Positions 54,711 through 63,532 of a DNA stretch of 64,000 nucleotides are shown in pieces (position 1 is the stretch's first letter; every line of letters begins with the position of its first letter). Origin of the DNA: Lutibacter sp. A80 (lineage in GTDB: Bacteria > Bacteroidota > Bacteroidia > Flavobacteriales > Flavobacteriaceae); the NCBI RefSeq assembly GCF_022429645.1, contig NZ_CP092480.1, forward strand, positions 2,772,501-2,836,500, in the 5' to 3' direction. The notes beneath the pieces are model-generated. The model was not told where the DNA came from, searched no databases, and saw nothing but the letters and a program-made list of their open reading frames with translations. The position numbers and the translations under genes were made by a program.

Positions 54711-55298
54711 ATGAAATATCAACCTTTTCAACCATCAAATTTTTATCATTTATACAATAGAGGCAACAATAAAGAGTGTATTTTTAAAAATGATGAGAAT
54801 TACATTTATTTTTTAGCATTAGTTAAAAAATACCTACTGCCAATTTGCGATATTTATAGTTATTGCCTACTTCCTAATCATTTTCATTTTATTATAAGAA
54901 TTAAAGACTTAGAAACGCTTCCAGAAAAAATTAGAAATGAGAAAAGCAAATTGCACCAACCTTTCTCAAATTTATTTAATGCTTATACAAAAGCTATTAA
55001 TAAACAATATAAAAGAACTGGTAGTTTGTTTCAAGAACATTTAAAACGAATTAAAATTAGTGATGAAACATATTTATACAATCTAATTGTATATGTAAAT
55101 ACAAACTCTAAACATCATAGTTTTTCAGAATTTGAAAACTATAAATATTCTTCTTATAAAAGTTTGATTTCAACAAAACCAACATTATTAAAAAGATTAA
55201 TAGTAATTCAGCTTTTTAATGATATTGATAATTTTAAGTTTGTGCACAACATGAAAAAATTAAATATTGAAGCCATTCGCAATTATTTATTAGAATAG
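54711..55298 (+). CDS. REP-associated tyrosine transposase (RAYT, Y1_Tnp family)
   Basis: 195 residues. The start YQPFQPSNFYHLYNRGNNKE and the HUH motif PNHFHFII (His57, His59) define the Y1 transposase fold; the likely catalytic tyrosine lies in YLYNLIVYVNTNS (Tyr128). RAYTs are single-stranded DNA transposases tied to short palindromic repeats rather than to a classical IS. That fits exactly: palindromes of one family flank the gene on both sides (54551 and 55301-55694). The frame is intact, so the protein could be active. Confidence 0.93.
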   Translation: MKYQPFQPSNFYHLYNRGNNKECIFKNDENYIYFLALVKKYLLPICDIYSYCLLPNHFHFIIRIKDLETLPEKIRNEKSKLHQPFSNLFNAYTKAINKQYKRTGSLFQEHLKRIKISDETYLYNLIVYVNTNSKHHSFSEFENYKYSSYKSLISTKPTLLKRLIVIQLFNDIDNFKFVHNMKKLNIEAIRNYLLE

Positions 55299-55300
55299 CT

Positions 55301-55694
55301 AAACCTAACAGGTTTCTAGAACCTTTTAGGGTTGTATTAGCTTAAAGCAATTTTGCATTTTAAGGTTTTATAGGTTGATTTTTAAGTCTAACAAGTTTCT
55401 GAAAGCAGTTATTTGTATTAATTAAGAAAGGGTTTTAGTTTTTTGGTGTTGTTTTTTCGTTAGAAATAATTCAGTGTTTTAAACCTAACAGGTTTCCAAA
55501 ACCTTTTAGGGTTGTATTAGCTTAAAGCAATTCTGTATTTTAAGGTTTTATAGGTTGATTTTTAAGTTTAGCAAGTTTCTGAAAGCAGTTATTTGTATTA
55601 ATTAAGAAAGGGTTTTAGGTTTTCGGTGTTGTTTTTTTCGCTAGAAATAATTCAGTGTTTTAAACCTAACAGGTTTCCAAAACCTGTTAGGTTT
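55301..55694. repeat. REP-like array right of the RAYT gene: two ~180-bp units and a terminal hairpin
   Basis: AAACCTAACAGGTTT recurs at 55301, 55481 and 55662, a 180- and 181-bp period. In the first two units the right arm is decayed in the same way (ACCTTTTAGGGTT), and the second hairpin is also degenerate (CTGAAAGCAG). The last unit (55662-55694) has a perfect hairpin with loop CCA. The units are otherwise nearly identical, including AATTAAGAAAGGGTTTTAG and TAGAAATAATTCAGTGTTTT. This fills the 419-bp gap before the next gene; no ORF is seen in it. Confidence 0.92.
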
Positions 55695-55723
55695 GTACTA
55701 ATAAAAAGTGTACATTAGTGCTA

Positions 55724-56359
55724 ATGAACATTTTACAGCTAGAAAAAGAATTAAAAAAAAGATTAGATTTTCCCTATATCTGGGGAAGAAAGCAAACCAA
55801 TAATTTAGATAATGCTACTAATTTTATTTATAAAACCAATAATTTTGAGGCACTTTTAGCTCAAATTGATGCAAATTTTAAAAATAGCGATGCGTATTTA
55901 GATTTAAAAAATTATGCACTAAACAGATGGTTTAATTTTTGGTCGGCAAAAGCAATTGAAGCTTCTTTTTGTGAACATGAACAAGTAATTGCTCATAAAA
56001 ATTCAAAAGATAAATACACCGATTTCTATATTTCAAACATTCCTTTCGATCATAAAACAACGGTTTTTCCTAAGGGTTTTAATAAATCGGTCCCTTATGC
56101 TATAGAACACACACGAGAACTTATAGAATGGTTTTATAAAAATCAAAGTCAGCAAAAAAGACATCATTTAAAAAATCGCCTTTTTTTAGTTGTATTAGAC
56201 TATAACAATCCAAAAGATAATTGGAAGTTAAAATCTGAAATTCTATGGCTTCAAAAAATTATTTCAACTTATTTAAGTACTTTTGATGCTCAAAATTTAG
56301 AGAGTTTCTATTTTCAGAATCAACTAATAAAATCCGATGTTATTTGGGCTATTAAATAG
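55724..56359 (+). CDS. Putative type II restriction endonuclease (PD-(D/E)XK-like), partner of the adjacent adenine methylase
   Basis: 211 residues from the ATG at 55724; a GTG 6 bp upstream is also possible. No family was recognised with certainty. A PD-(D/E)XK-like core is visible: Asp100 in YTDFYISNIPFDHKTT followed by Asp109-x-Lys111, with strand-like residues around it, and Glu in IEASFCEHEQVI upstream as a possible helix-1 acid. NRWFNFWSAKAIE precedes it. The gene lies 112 bp before a D12-class DNA adenine methylase on the same strand and just right of a RAYT/REP array, the setting of a mobile restriction-modification pair. Nuclease activity is inference. Confidence 0.6.
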   Translation: MNILQLEKELKKRLDFPYIWGRKQTNNLDNATNFIYKTNNFEALLAQIDANFKNSDAYLDLKNYALNRWFNFWSAKAIEASFCEHEQVIAHKNSKDKYTDFYISNIPFDHKTTVFPKGFNKSVPYAIEHTRELIEWFYKNQSQQKRHHLKNRLFLVVLDYNNPKDNWKLKSEILWLQKIISTYLSTFDAQNLESFYFQNQLIKSDVIWAIK

Positions 56360-56471
56360 TTAGTAATTTGCAGTTGGCAGTTTGTCGGCTTAGAGAAGTA
56401 GAAGCCTTTACAACATTAAAATACAACTGAAGTAAACAAACGCTTGCAGTAATATAAAACAATATTGAATA

Positions 56472-57473
56472 GTGAATTATATAGGTTCTAAACATAAATT
56501 AGCATCGTTTTTAAAAACTGCAATAATAGATACTGTTAAAGAGGATGTTTCTCAACTTATTTTTTGCGATTTATTTGCTGGTACTGGAATTGTAGGTCGT
56601 AATTTTAAGCCTCTAGTAAAACAAGTTATTGCAAATGATGTTGAATTCTACAGCTATGTATTAAATAGAAATTATATAGGAAATTATACATCAATAGCAA
56701 TTGAAAAAGAAATCGATTTTTTAAATAATTTAGAAGGAGTTGAAGGTTTTATTTTTCAAAATTATTGCGAAAATGGAAGTGAAGGCAGGTTGTATTTCTC
56801 TTCAGAAAATGGAAAAAAAATAGATGCTATTCGTCAGCAAATTGAAATTTGGAAAACTACCAATAAAATTAATGACAATACATATTATTTTTTGTTAGCA
56901 TCTTTAATTGAAGGTGCAGATAAAGTAGCAAATACAGCTTCGGTTTATGGAGCGTATTTAAAAAACATAAAAAAATCTGCACAAAAAAAAATGCTTATTG
57001 AGCCAGCTGTTTTTGGAATTACAAAAAATTCGCATCAAGTTTTTAATGAAGATGGAAATGAATTGATAAAAAAAATAAAAGGAGATATTTTATATTTAGA
57101 TCCGCCATATAACGCACGCCAATATGGTTCTAATTACCATTTGTTAACTACTATTGCTAAATACGATTCTTTTAAACCGCAAGGTAAAACAGGTTTAAGA
57201 AGCTATTATAAGTCTTCATATTGTAAGAAAAATGAAGTTAAAAAATCCTTCGTAGAATTGATAAAAAATGCTAACTTTAAATACATTTTTTTAAGTTATA
57301 ATAACGAGGGTTTAATGTCTGAAAATGAGATAAGTAGCATTATGAGTGCTTTCGGAAAATACAGCTTAAAAACAACCGATTATCAACGCTTTAAAGCCGA
57401 TAAAACAGAAAACAGAAATCACAAAGCAACTAAGACAGTTGAATATTTACATATTTTAGAGAAACAATTATGA
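56472..57473 (+). CDS. DNA adenine N6-methyltransferase, D12 class
   Basis: 333 residues with a GTG start (GTG AAT TAT). The binding motif YIGSKHKLASFL (residues 3-14), SAM motif I DLFAGTGIVGRNF (Asp33 onward) and catalytic motif IV DPPYNARQYGSNYHLL (Asp210-Tyr213) occur in the alpha-class order, with the recognition domain between. It should methylate adenine in a specific duplex sequence, protecting DNA against the nuclease inferred upstream. Its stop overlaps the DUF4254 start in ATGA (57470-57473). The recognition sequence is unknown. A solitary regulatory methylase remains possible if the neighbour is not a nuclease. Confidence 0.9.
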   Translation: MNYIGSKHKLASFLKTAIIDTVKEDVSQLIFCDLFAGTGIVGRNFKPLVKQVIANDVEFYSYVLNRNYIGNYTSIAIEKEIDFLNNLEGVEGFIFQNYCENGSEGRLYFSSENGKKIDAIRQQIEIWKTTNKINDNTYYFLLASLIEGADKVANTASVYGAYLKNIKKSAQKKMLIEPAVFGITKNSHQVFNEDGNELIKKIKGDILYLDPPYNARQYGSNYHLLTTIAKYDSFKPQGKTGLRSYYKSSYCKKNEVKKSFVELIKNANFKYIFLSYNNEGLMSENEISSIMSAFGKYSLKTTDYQRFKADKTENRNHKATKTVEYLHILEKQL

Positions 57474-58072
57474 AAGCAGAACAATACAACAAACTTTTTG
57501 ATGAAGTAATCGAAAAATATCACATTATAGATAGTGTAGATCAACCTTTTGAAAATCCGTATGATAAAAATTCTTTTGAGCATTTATTGTACAGAAAAAA
57601 TTGGATAGATACTGTGCAATGGCATTATGAAGATATTATTCGTTTACCAGATATTGATCCTGTTGAAGCTATAGTTTTAAAACGTAAAATTGATGCTTCA
57701 AACCAAGATAGAACAGATATGGTGGAGTATATTGATAGTTACTTTTTAAATAAATTTAAAGATGTAAAAGTAAAAGAAGGTGCAAAAATTAATTCTGAAA
57801 CACCTGCTTGGGCAATAGACAGACTTTCTATTTTAGCTTTAAAAATTTATCATATGAACGAAGAGGCTACAAGAGAGTCGGCTTCTGAAGAACATAGAGC
57901 TAAATGCCAAGAAAAATTAAATGTGTTGTTAGAACAACGTGTAGATTTATCTACTGCAATAGACGATTTATTAGCAGATTATGCTTCTGGTGATAAATAC
58001 GTAAAAGTATACAAACAAATGAAAATGTATAACGATGAGGATACAAACCCAATGTTATATGCCAAAAAATAA
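57470..58072 (+). CDS. DUF4254 protein
   Basis: 200 residues matching DUF4254 (NKLFDEVIEKYHIIDSVDQP, SFEHLLYRKNWIDTVQWHYED, then ETPAWAIDRLSILALKIYH). Largely helical, without signal peptide. In many Bacteroidota the gene sits beside a GT9 glycosyltransferase; here it instead overlaps the methylase gene by 4 bp and the GT9 gene is 11 kb away. Function unknown. The ATGA overlap implies its translation is coupled to the methylase. Confidence 0.85.
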   Translation: MKAEQYNKLFDEVIEKYHIIDSVDQPFENPYDKNSFEHLLYRKNWIDTVQWHYEDIIRLPDIDPVEAIVLKRKIDASNQDRTDMVEYIDSYFLNKFKDVKVKEGAKINSETPAWAIDRLSILALKIYHMNEEATRESASEEHRAKCQEKLNVLLEQRVDLSTAIDDLLADYASGDKYVKVYKQMKMYNDEDTNPMLYAKK

Positions 58073-58091
58073 TTTGGATAAATAGTTACAG

Positions 58092-58129
58092 AAAAGATGT
58101 TTAATCGTCATAGATTAAACATCTTTTTT
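58092..58129 (+). terminator. Intrinsic terminator abutting the DUF4252 start codon
   Basis: AAAAGATGTTTAATC (58092-58106) pairs perfectly with GATTAAACATCTTTT (58113-58127) over a 6-nt loop, followed by T residues to 58129. The ATG of the next gene starts at 58130, so the hairpin also covers its ribosome-binding region. Confidence 0.88.
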
Positions 58130-58603
58130 ATGAAAAAAAATATTATAATTTTAGCAGTTGCATTAATTTTAACTTCTTGCGCAACTAAATCATCTTTTCA
58201 TTCTTTTTATAAAGAAAATCAACACGATTCAGATTTATCTATAAACGTATCTGCTTTTGTAGGTAATATGTTTGTGCCTAAAGAAGATTTGGGTGAATTT
58301 AAAGCATTATTAAGAAAGGTAAAACACTACGAATTAATGGTTTTTTCTAATTCAGAAGAGGTGTTAGATAAAAAGTTAAATAGATTTATTAAAAGAAAGA
58401 AGTATGCAACCTTTTTTAGAGTTGCCCAAAATGGTGATAAGGTTCAACTTTATTTTTTAAAAAATAAGAATACAATTAAAGAAATAGTTTTAAAAGTAAA
58501 AAGTGATAATGATTATATTTTAATTGGTGCAAAAACTAAAATTTTAGAAAAGGATTTAAATAAAATTATTGAAAAATCTAATTTAAATATTACAAGTAAT
58601 TAA
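58130..58603 (+). CDS. DUF4252 lipoprotein
   Basis: 157 residues from the ATG at 58130, which opens a clean lipoprotein signal (KNIIILAVALILTSC). An in-frame ATG at 58097 lies inside a terminator hairpin and is rejected. The mature part (INVSAFVGNMFVPKEDLGEF, then KKYATFFRVAQNGDKVQLYFLK) fits DUF4252, small periplasmic-facing lipoproteins often paired with ECF sigma factors; no sigma gene is present here. The terminator hairpin touching the start codon could limit expression or promote it only from transcripts that read through. Confidence 0.83.
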   Translation: MKKNIIILAVALILTSCATKSSFHSFYKENQHDSDLSINVSAFVGNMFVPKEDLGEFKALLRKVKHYELMVFSNSEEVLDKKLNRFIKRKKYATFFRVAQNGDKVQLYFLKNKNTIKEIVLKVKSDNDYILIGAKTKILEKDLNKIIEKSNLNITSN

Positions 58604-58607
58604 TTAT

Positions 58608-58647
58608 AAAAAAAGCCATTTAGAAATTAATCTAAATGGCTTTTTTA
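58608..58647. terminator. Bidirectional intrinsic terminator
   Basis: AAAAAAAGCCATTTAGA (58608-58624) pairs with TCTAAATGGCTTTTTT (58631-58646). It separates the convergent DUF4252 and beta-barrel genes. Confidence 0.9.
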
Positions 58648-58663
58648 TGTTGTTTTAATGCGT

Positions 58664-59608
58664 TTATTTTTTACCAAAAGTATATGAAATACCAATGTTA
58701 AGTCCAAACGATGAATAAGGAGCAACAGATGATAATGCCACTGATGGGTCATTATTTGGGTTGGCTACTGAATCTTCATAAGTAACTTCTGTTGAAGGTA
58801 ATTGATCAATAGTTGTAGTAGTAGTTGGAGCACCTAAATGGCTAACATCAACTGATGTGAATTTTGTATACTCAGAGTTATCTCTTGTAACATTTATACC
58901 TAAGTATTCTAATTCAGCAAAGAAATTTAAATTATCACTTATAGCATGTTTATATCCTAAAGCAGCAATAAATCCTAGAGGAACTCTACCATGGTATTCT
59001 TGTTCTACGTCTGTAGTAACTGTTTTTATAGGTGTGCCTGCTGGTATTGCAATAGTTCCTGCTGGAGCCGGAGCTGGAGCATAAACATTTTCAGTTAATG
59101 TTACATTCACTACATTTGTTGCTGTAGCTTCTGTTTTACCACCAACTTTGGTAATTGCACCAAATTTACCATAGATATGTTCATTAAAGTTGTAGACAAT
59201 AGCTAAAGATAAACCATAGGCTCTTGCATGTGCATTTCCTTTTGTAACATCGTTAACAAGTAAAGTTGCTGGGTCAGAATCTCCTAAATTTGGTATTGGA
59301 AATACAGAAGTAGCATAATAATTATCATAACTGTCAATTACTTGATCTGCTCCATGCAAATATGCAAAACCAATTTCTACTCCAAAAGTTTTATTAAACA
59401 TTTTACCGACACGAAATTGAAAATTAGTACCTTCTCCATAACTACCATAATGATTAGTAGCTTTAGTTTGACCATCATTTAAAGATGTTCCAGTAAGTAT
59501 TCCAGCACTAGAAATAGAATATCCTCCACTTGCGCTTACATAAAATTCTTGTGCACTTGCACTTGTTGCTATTATTAGAGCAACTAATAGTAATAAATGT
59601 TTTTTCAT
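58664..59608 (-). CDS. Outer-membrane beta-barrel protein
   Basis: 314 residues. Signal peptide (KHLLLLVALIIATSASAQ), then GGYSISSAGILTG, a typical first barrel strand, and a barrel body of alternating residues ending SFGLNIGISYTFGKK, the usual C-terminal outer-membrane signal. The loop around 180-205 is Pro/Ala rich (VYAPAPAPAGTIAIPAG) and may be exposed. It resembles PorT/OmpW-like small barrels; no specific family is certain. Single gene, divergent from nothing close. Confidence 0.8.
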   Translation of the reverse strand: MKKHLLLLVALIIATSASAQEFYVSASGGYSISSAGILTGTSLNDGQTKATNHYGSYGEGTNFQFRVGKMFNKTFGVEIGFAYLHGADQVIDSYDNYYATSVFPIPNLGDSDPATLLVNDVTKGNAHARAYGLSLAIVYNFNEHIYGKFGAITKVGGKTEATATNVVNVTLTENVYAPAPAPAGTIAIPAGTPIKTVTTDVEQEYHGRVPLGFIAALGYKHAISDNLNFFAELEYLGINVTRDNSEYTKFTSVDVSHLGAPTTTTTIDQLPSTEVTYEDSVANPNNDPSVALSSVAPYSSFGLNIGISYTFGKK

Positions 59609-59738
59609 AATTAGTTATATTGTTTAGTAAAAGCACAATATAGTTTTTATAAAAAATATTTCAAACGATAAATGTTACATTTTAGATAAATTATGATATT
59701 TGCTCTAAAAATGCAGTAATCTTCTTTTTTGTTGAAGT

Positions 59739-60074
59739 TTATTTAATAAAACTGACTAATTTTTTAGTATTTCCTACAAAAATATCGTTGTTATTAATAA
59801 TTACAGGGCGTTTTAAAAAAGTATATTCATCTAAAATTAATTGTTTGTAGTCTTTTTCGCTTAAATTCTGATTTTTTAAATCCATCTGTTTGTACTTTTT
59901 AGCTCTTTTGCTAAACAAAACTTCATAACTTTTAGTTAAGTTGTACATTTCTTCTAATTGAAGTACCGTTATTGGTTCGGTTTTTATTTCTTGTATAATA
60001 TATTCAGAAGTGTCCATTTCTTTCAGAATTCTTCTACAAGTATCGCAAGTTTTTAAGTAGTAAATTTTTTTCAT
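59739..60074 (-). CDS. ArsC/Spx family thioredoxin-fold protein
   Basis: 111 residues. The thioredoxin-like fold opens KIYYLKTCDTCRRILKEM (Cys10, Cys13), and the C-terminal half has LKRPVIINNNDIFVG, the cis-proline region of the ArsC/YffB/Spx family. Family members include glutaredoxin-dependent arsenate reductases and Spx regulators. No ars operon is present, so arsenate reduction is doubtful. A general reductase is most plausible. It is divergent from the DinB gene (75 bp apart). Confidence 0.87.
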   Translation of the reverse strand: MKKIYYLKTCDTCRRILKEMDTSEYIIQEIKTEPITVLQLEEMYNLTKSYEVLFSKRAKKYKQMDLKNQNLSEKDYKQLILDEYTFLKRPVIINNNDIFVGNTKKLVSFIK

Positions 60075-60118
60075 CGATATAAAATTATTGTAAATGTAAA
60101 TTTACTGTGTTTTTATTT

Positions 60119-60126
60119 TAAATTTG
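60119..60126 (+). promoter_or_regulatory. -7 promoter box before the DinB-like gene
   Basis: TAAATTTG matches TAnnTTTG and lies 23 bp before the ATG at 60149. No good TTG was found at the expected -33 distance. Confidence 0.5.
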
Positions 60127-60148
60127 AATAATTTTAAAAAACAATAGT

Positions 60149-60604
60149 ATGCACCTAAAATTTGACGATTTACTTCAAACAAGAAAACTTCTTTTAAAAG
60201 TTACAGCTAATTTATCTAACGAGCAATTAAACAAAATTCCAGAAGGTTTTAATAATAATATCGCTTGGAATATTGCTCATTTAGTAGTAACACAACAATT
60301 ATTATGTTACAAAAATTCTGGATTAAAATGTTTGGTTTCAGAAGAAATGATAGAAAAGTATAAAAAAGGTACTGCACCCAATGGTATAATAGCTGCTGAA
60401 GAATTTGATGAAATTAAAGAATTATTATTGAAATTGCCTGTAAGATTAGAGGATGATTATGAAGTAGGTATTTTTCAAAAATATAATACCTATACAACAA
60501 GTATTGGTGTAACTTTAAATTCTGTTGATGATGCTGTACAATTTAATATGTACCACGAAGGAATTCATTTAGGAGTTATATTACAATTACTAAAGTTTAT
60601 ATAA
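60149..60604 (+). CDS. DinB superfamily protein
   Basis: 151 residues of a four-helix bundle type. Metal ligands are plausible in [14 protein letters not shown] (His49) and [15 protein letters not shown] (two His near the end), the DinB/YfiT pattern. Members include mycothiol- or bacillithiol-dependent transferases, but the activity of this branch is unknown. No signal peptide. It is followed after 1 bp by an antiporter gene and is co-transcribed with it. Confidence 0.88.
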   Translation: MHLKFDDLLQTRKLLLKVTANLSNEQLNKIPEGFNNNIAWNIAHLVVTQQLLCYKNSGLKCLVSEEMIEKYKKGTAPNGIIAAEEFDEIKELLLKLPVRLEDDYEVGIFQKYNTYTTSIGVTLNSVDDAVQFNMYHEGIHLGVILQLLKFI

Positions 60605-60605
60605 A

Positions 60606-61841
60606 ATGAGTTTATTTGCCATTATTTCTACATTAGTAGTTATTGCTGCCTTTTTTGGTTATATAAATGTTCGGTTTTTAAAAATGCCAACTACTATTGG
60701 TTTAATGGTAATTACAATTGTTTTTACATTGTTGGTTTTAGCCACAAGTATGTTTGATAATACGCTATTAGAACAAGAAAAATTATTTATAACACAAATA
60801 GATTTTAAAACGGTTTTATTAGATGTAATGTTAAGTTTTTTGTTATTTGCTGGAGCTTTACATACCAATTTTCAACAATTAAAAGTACAGAGAAAACCAA
60901 TTTTAATATTTGCTACATTTAGTACTTTAATTTCAACTTTTTTAATTGGAGTTTTTTCATTCTTTTTGCTAAAATTAGTAAATATAGATGTAAACTTTGT
61001 TTATTGTTTACTTTTTGGAGCTCTAATATCTCCAACCGATCCAATTGCTGTTTTAGGAATTTTAAAACAAGTGGCTGCTCCAAAAATATTGGAAACTAAA
61101 ATTGTAGGGGAGTCTTTATTTAATGATGGAGTTGGGGTTGTCGTTTTTTTAACAATTTATCAGATTGCAAAAGGTAGTGGAACTGTTACTTTTGGAACTA
61201 TTGCCGAAATGTTTTTAGTTGAAGTGGTTGGTGGAATTGCTCTTGGGCTTTTATTAGGTTGGTTTACATATAGACTTTTAAAATCTATTGACGATTACGA
61301 TGTTGAGGTAATTATAACGCTTGCAGCTGTAATGGGAGGAACTGTTTTAGCACAATACTTACATTTATCTGCTCCCTTAGCTATGGTTACTGCAGGTTTA
61401 ATAGTTGGTACGGATACTGTTAGAAAGTCGTCTATGAGTAAAATTACCGAGCAATATGTAGATAAATTTTGGGAATTGATTGATATTCTTTTAAATACGG
61501 TATTGTTTGTTTTAATAGGTATGGAATTACTAATTCTTACTTATAACAGTATGTATATTTTAGCAGGTTTATTATTGATTCCAACATTATTATTTGCACG
61601 TTACTTATCGTTAATGTTGCCTATTAAGCTATATGCTAAAAAATTAGATTTTGTACCAAAAACCAATTTGATTATGACTTGGGGAGGCTTGCGTGGAGGA
61701 ATTTCTATAGCATTGGCACTAAGTTTAACTACAGAAATGCATCGCGATTTATTTTTAGTGATTACTTATATAATAGTTGTTTTTTCAATTATAGTACAAG
61801 GATTAACCGTAGGAAAATTAATAAAAAAGATTGTTAAATAA
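60606..61841 (+). CDS. CPA1-family sodium/proton antiporter (NhaP-like)
   Basis: 411 residues with about twelve membrane segments. The ion-binding motif is [13 protein letters not shown], followed by [14 protein letters not shown], and the C-terminal core has [16 protein letters not shown]; these are CPA1/NhaP signatures. It exchanges Na+ (or K+) for H+ across the inner membrane, useful in a marine or saline habitat. No long cytoplasmic regulatory tail is present. It is the second gene after dinB-like, with a 1-bp gap. Confidence 0.93.
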   Translation: MSLFAIISTLVVIAAFFGYINVRFLKMPTTIGLMVITIVFTLLVLATSMFDNTLLEQEKLFITQIDFKTVLLDVMLSFLLFAGALHTNFQQLKVQRKPILIFATFSTLISTFLIGVFSFFLLKLVNIDVNFVYCLLFGALISPTDPIAVLGILKQVAAPKILETKIVGESLFNDGVGVVVFLTIYQIAKGSGTVTFGTIAEMFLVEVVGGIALGLLLGWFTYRLLKSIDDYDVEVIITLAAVMGGTVLAQYLHLSAPLAMVTAGLIVGTDTVRKSSMSKITEQYVDKFWELIDILLNTVLFVLIGMELLILTYNSMYILAGLLLIPTLLFARYLSLMLPIKLYAKKLDFVPKTNLIMTWGGLRGGISIALALSLTTEMHRDLFLVITYIIVVFSIIVQGLTVGKLIKKIVK

Positions 61842-61847
61842 AATTAA

Positions 61848-63449
61848 TTAGTCTACGGTAAAAGTTTCATTAAGTTCAAAGTTGGCTTTTAATTCAATTT
61901 CTTTATCAAAAAACTTAATTTTTTCTGGTTGTCGTTTTTCTAAAAAGTTTCCTGTGTCCCAAATTCCATTGTTATTTATATCGGTTGTAACTCTAACAAA
62001 ATACACTCCAGGTTCTAAAAGCTCGAATTGAACGGTACCTATGTCGCTTAATTTAGCAACTCTAACTACTTTTTCTTTACTGTCTATTAATTCAATTATA
62101 AAAGAAGATTTAATCTTACTTTTTATGGTAGTATTTATAATTCCGTAATCTTTAACTAATTTAGTGGTAGCGTTAAACGTTAAAGTATCGTTTACGGTTT
62201 TATAAATGTCGGTAATAGCTTTTGGTAGTATTTCAACAGCATATTTAGAGTCTGGTTTTCTATCAAAATTTAGATATAATTTGGTTTTAGATTCTGCTAA
62301 AATTGGTTGAAAATCAACTTTTATAGAGTCTTGAACTTTTACCGAAATAAAAGAAGTGTCAACTTTAATAATTGGTGTGTTTGAAATTATAGAAAGTGTA
62401 TCTCTTAAATTTAATGTATTACCGCTTCCATTCAGAATTCTTAATGTATCTTTTTTAGAACTTCTTAAATTGGCTGTAAACTCTTCATAATATTCGCCTT
62501 TAGATACCGTGAAATTTAAAGAATCTGCTTCAAAAGGAGTGTACCAAAAGTTTATAGTATCTTTATTAGCTTCGTAAATAATTTCAGATTTAAAATCGTC
62601 AGGTGTATCGGATAAAAGTTCAATTATTAAATCGTTAGCTTTTCCTTTGTAACCAAAAATTAAATGTCCGCTATTTACTTCTTTAGGTTTTATTACACTT
62701 AATTTTGGTATTTCTTTAAAAATTGTAAAATTGTATACGCTATCAGTTGGAAATATTACGGTGTCTTCAATATAACCTATTTTGTCAATTTCAGGATCAT
62801 AAATTTTATTGTTATTAGCATCTTTTAATGCCATAAGTAGGTATTTACCTTTTTTTACATTTGTTATTTCGTATAAAGAAGTATCTAAAGTGTTTGAAAG
62901 GTACCTTGGTTTTTGTTTAAAAATAATAGAATCTGTATATGCAGTATCATATTCGTAAAGCATTATGTCTAAATCTTTTACAATTCCTTTTACAGAAGGG
63001 TCCGTTACTTCACCTCTAACTTCTAAAGAATCGATATAAGATCCAGTTGAAAAAACATACTTAAAGTTTCCTAATTCATTTTCTTCGTTATAATCTACTA
63101 TACTGTTTCCAAAATTGTATAAATATGTGGTATTGGCATCTAAAGTATCTAGAATTTTTATAGTAATAAATTTACTTGCGGTACCGGTAGGTGTTATTAT
63201 AGGTTCATTTTTTTGAGGAGGTGAAATAATAAGTTGTGTGTTTACATCTTTCAATTTTACATACTCATCAAAATATATTCTTATTTTCTTTTCCTTAAAA
63301 TTTACTGTTTCATTACTAGGTATAGCTTTTTGTAATACAGGAGGAATAGTATCTTTAGCTCCACCAGTTGGAGTTCCTCTTTTAGCACAACTAAAAAGTA
63401 CACTTGCAAGTATTAAAACACTTAGTAATTTTAATAAAGATAACCTCAT
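61848..63449 (-). CDS. Ig-like domain lipoprotein (Big_5-type)
   Basis: 533 residues. A lipobox (ILASVLFSC, Cys21) and the sequence GTPTGGAKDTIPPVLQKAIPSNETVNFKEK open a Big_5-like bacterial Ig domain (about 38-135, KKIRIYFDEYVKLKDVNTQLIISPP, NTTYLYNFGNSIVDYNEEN). The body is beta-rich, with an SpaA/prealbumin-like segment at about 145-225 (KKGKYLLMALKDANNNKIYD) and another near the end (GVYFVRVTTDINNNGIWDTGNF). Typical flavobacterial outer-membrane lipoprotein. Function unknown. It is convergent with the antiporter gene, 6 bp apart. Confidence 0.87.
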   Translation of the reverse strand: MRLSLLKLLSVLILASVLFSCAKRGTPTGGAKDTIPPVLQKAIPSNETVNFKEKKIRIYFDEYVKLKDVNTQLIISPPQKNEPIITPTGTASKFITIKILDTLDANTTYLYNFGNSIVDYNEENELGNFKYVFSTGSYIDSLEVRGEVTDPSVKGIVKDLDIMLYEYDTAYTDSIIFKQKPRYLSNTLDTSLYEITNVKKGKYLLMALKDANNNKIYDPEIDKIGYIEDTVIFPTDSVYNFTIFKEIPKLSVIKPKEVNSGHLIFGYKGKANDLIIELLSDTPDDFKSEIIYEANKDTINFWYTPFEADSLNFTVSKGEYYEEFTANLRSSKKDTLRILNGSGNTLNLRDTLSIISNTPIIKVDTSFISVKVQDSIKVDFQPILAESKTKLYLNFDRKPDSKYAVEILPKAITDIYKTVNDTLTFNATTKLVKDYGIINTTIKSKIKSSFIIELIDSKEKVVRVAKLSDIGTVQFELLEPGVYFVRVTTDINNNGIWDTGNFLEKRQPEKIKFFDKEIELKANFELNETFTVD

Positions 63450-63532
63450 ATAAATTTATTTTGGATACAAAATAACAATTATTTTATTAAAAAAACGCAG
63501 TAATTATTCAGGTATTATATTTTTGAATTTTT

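Noticed and set aside
54551-55694. Reading the hairpins as ordinary terminators or as a tRNA-like cluster
   Set aside because: The hairpins repeat with conserved spacers on both sides of a Y1 transposase, which fits REP/RAYT biology. No cloverleaf or CCA-end structure is present.
55301-55694. Possible att sites of an integrative element
   Set aside because: No integrase or tRNA end is nearby; the repeats are palindromic and multi-copy, unlike an att pair.
58097-58129. Upstream in-frame ATG for the DUF4252 lipoprotein
   Set aside because: It lies inside a terminator hairpin, and the residues it adds come before a perfect lipoprotein signal.
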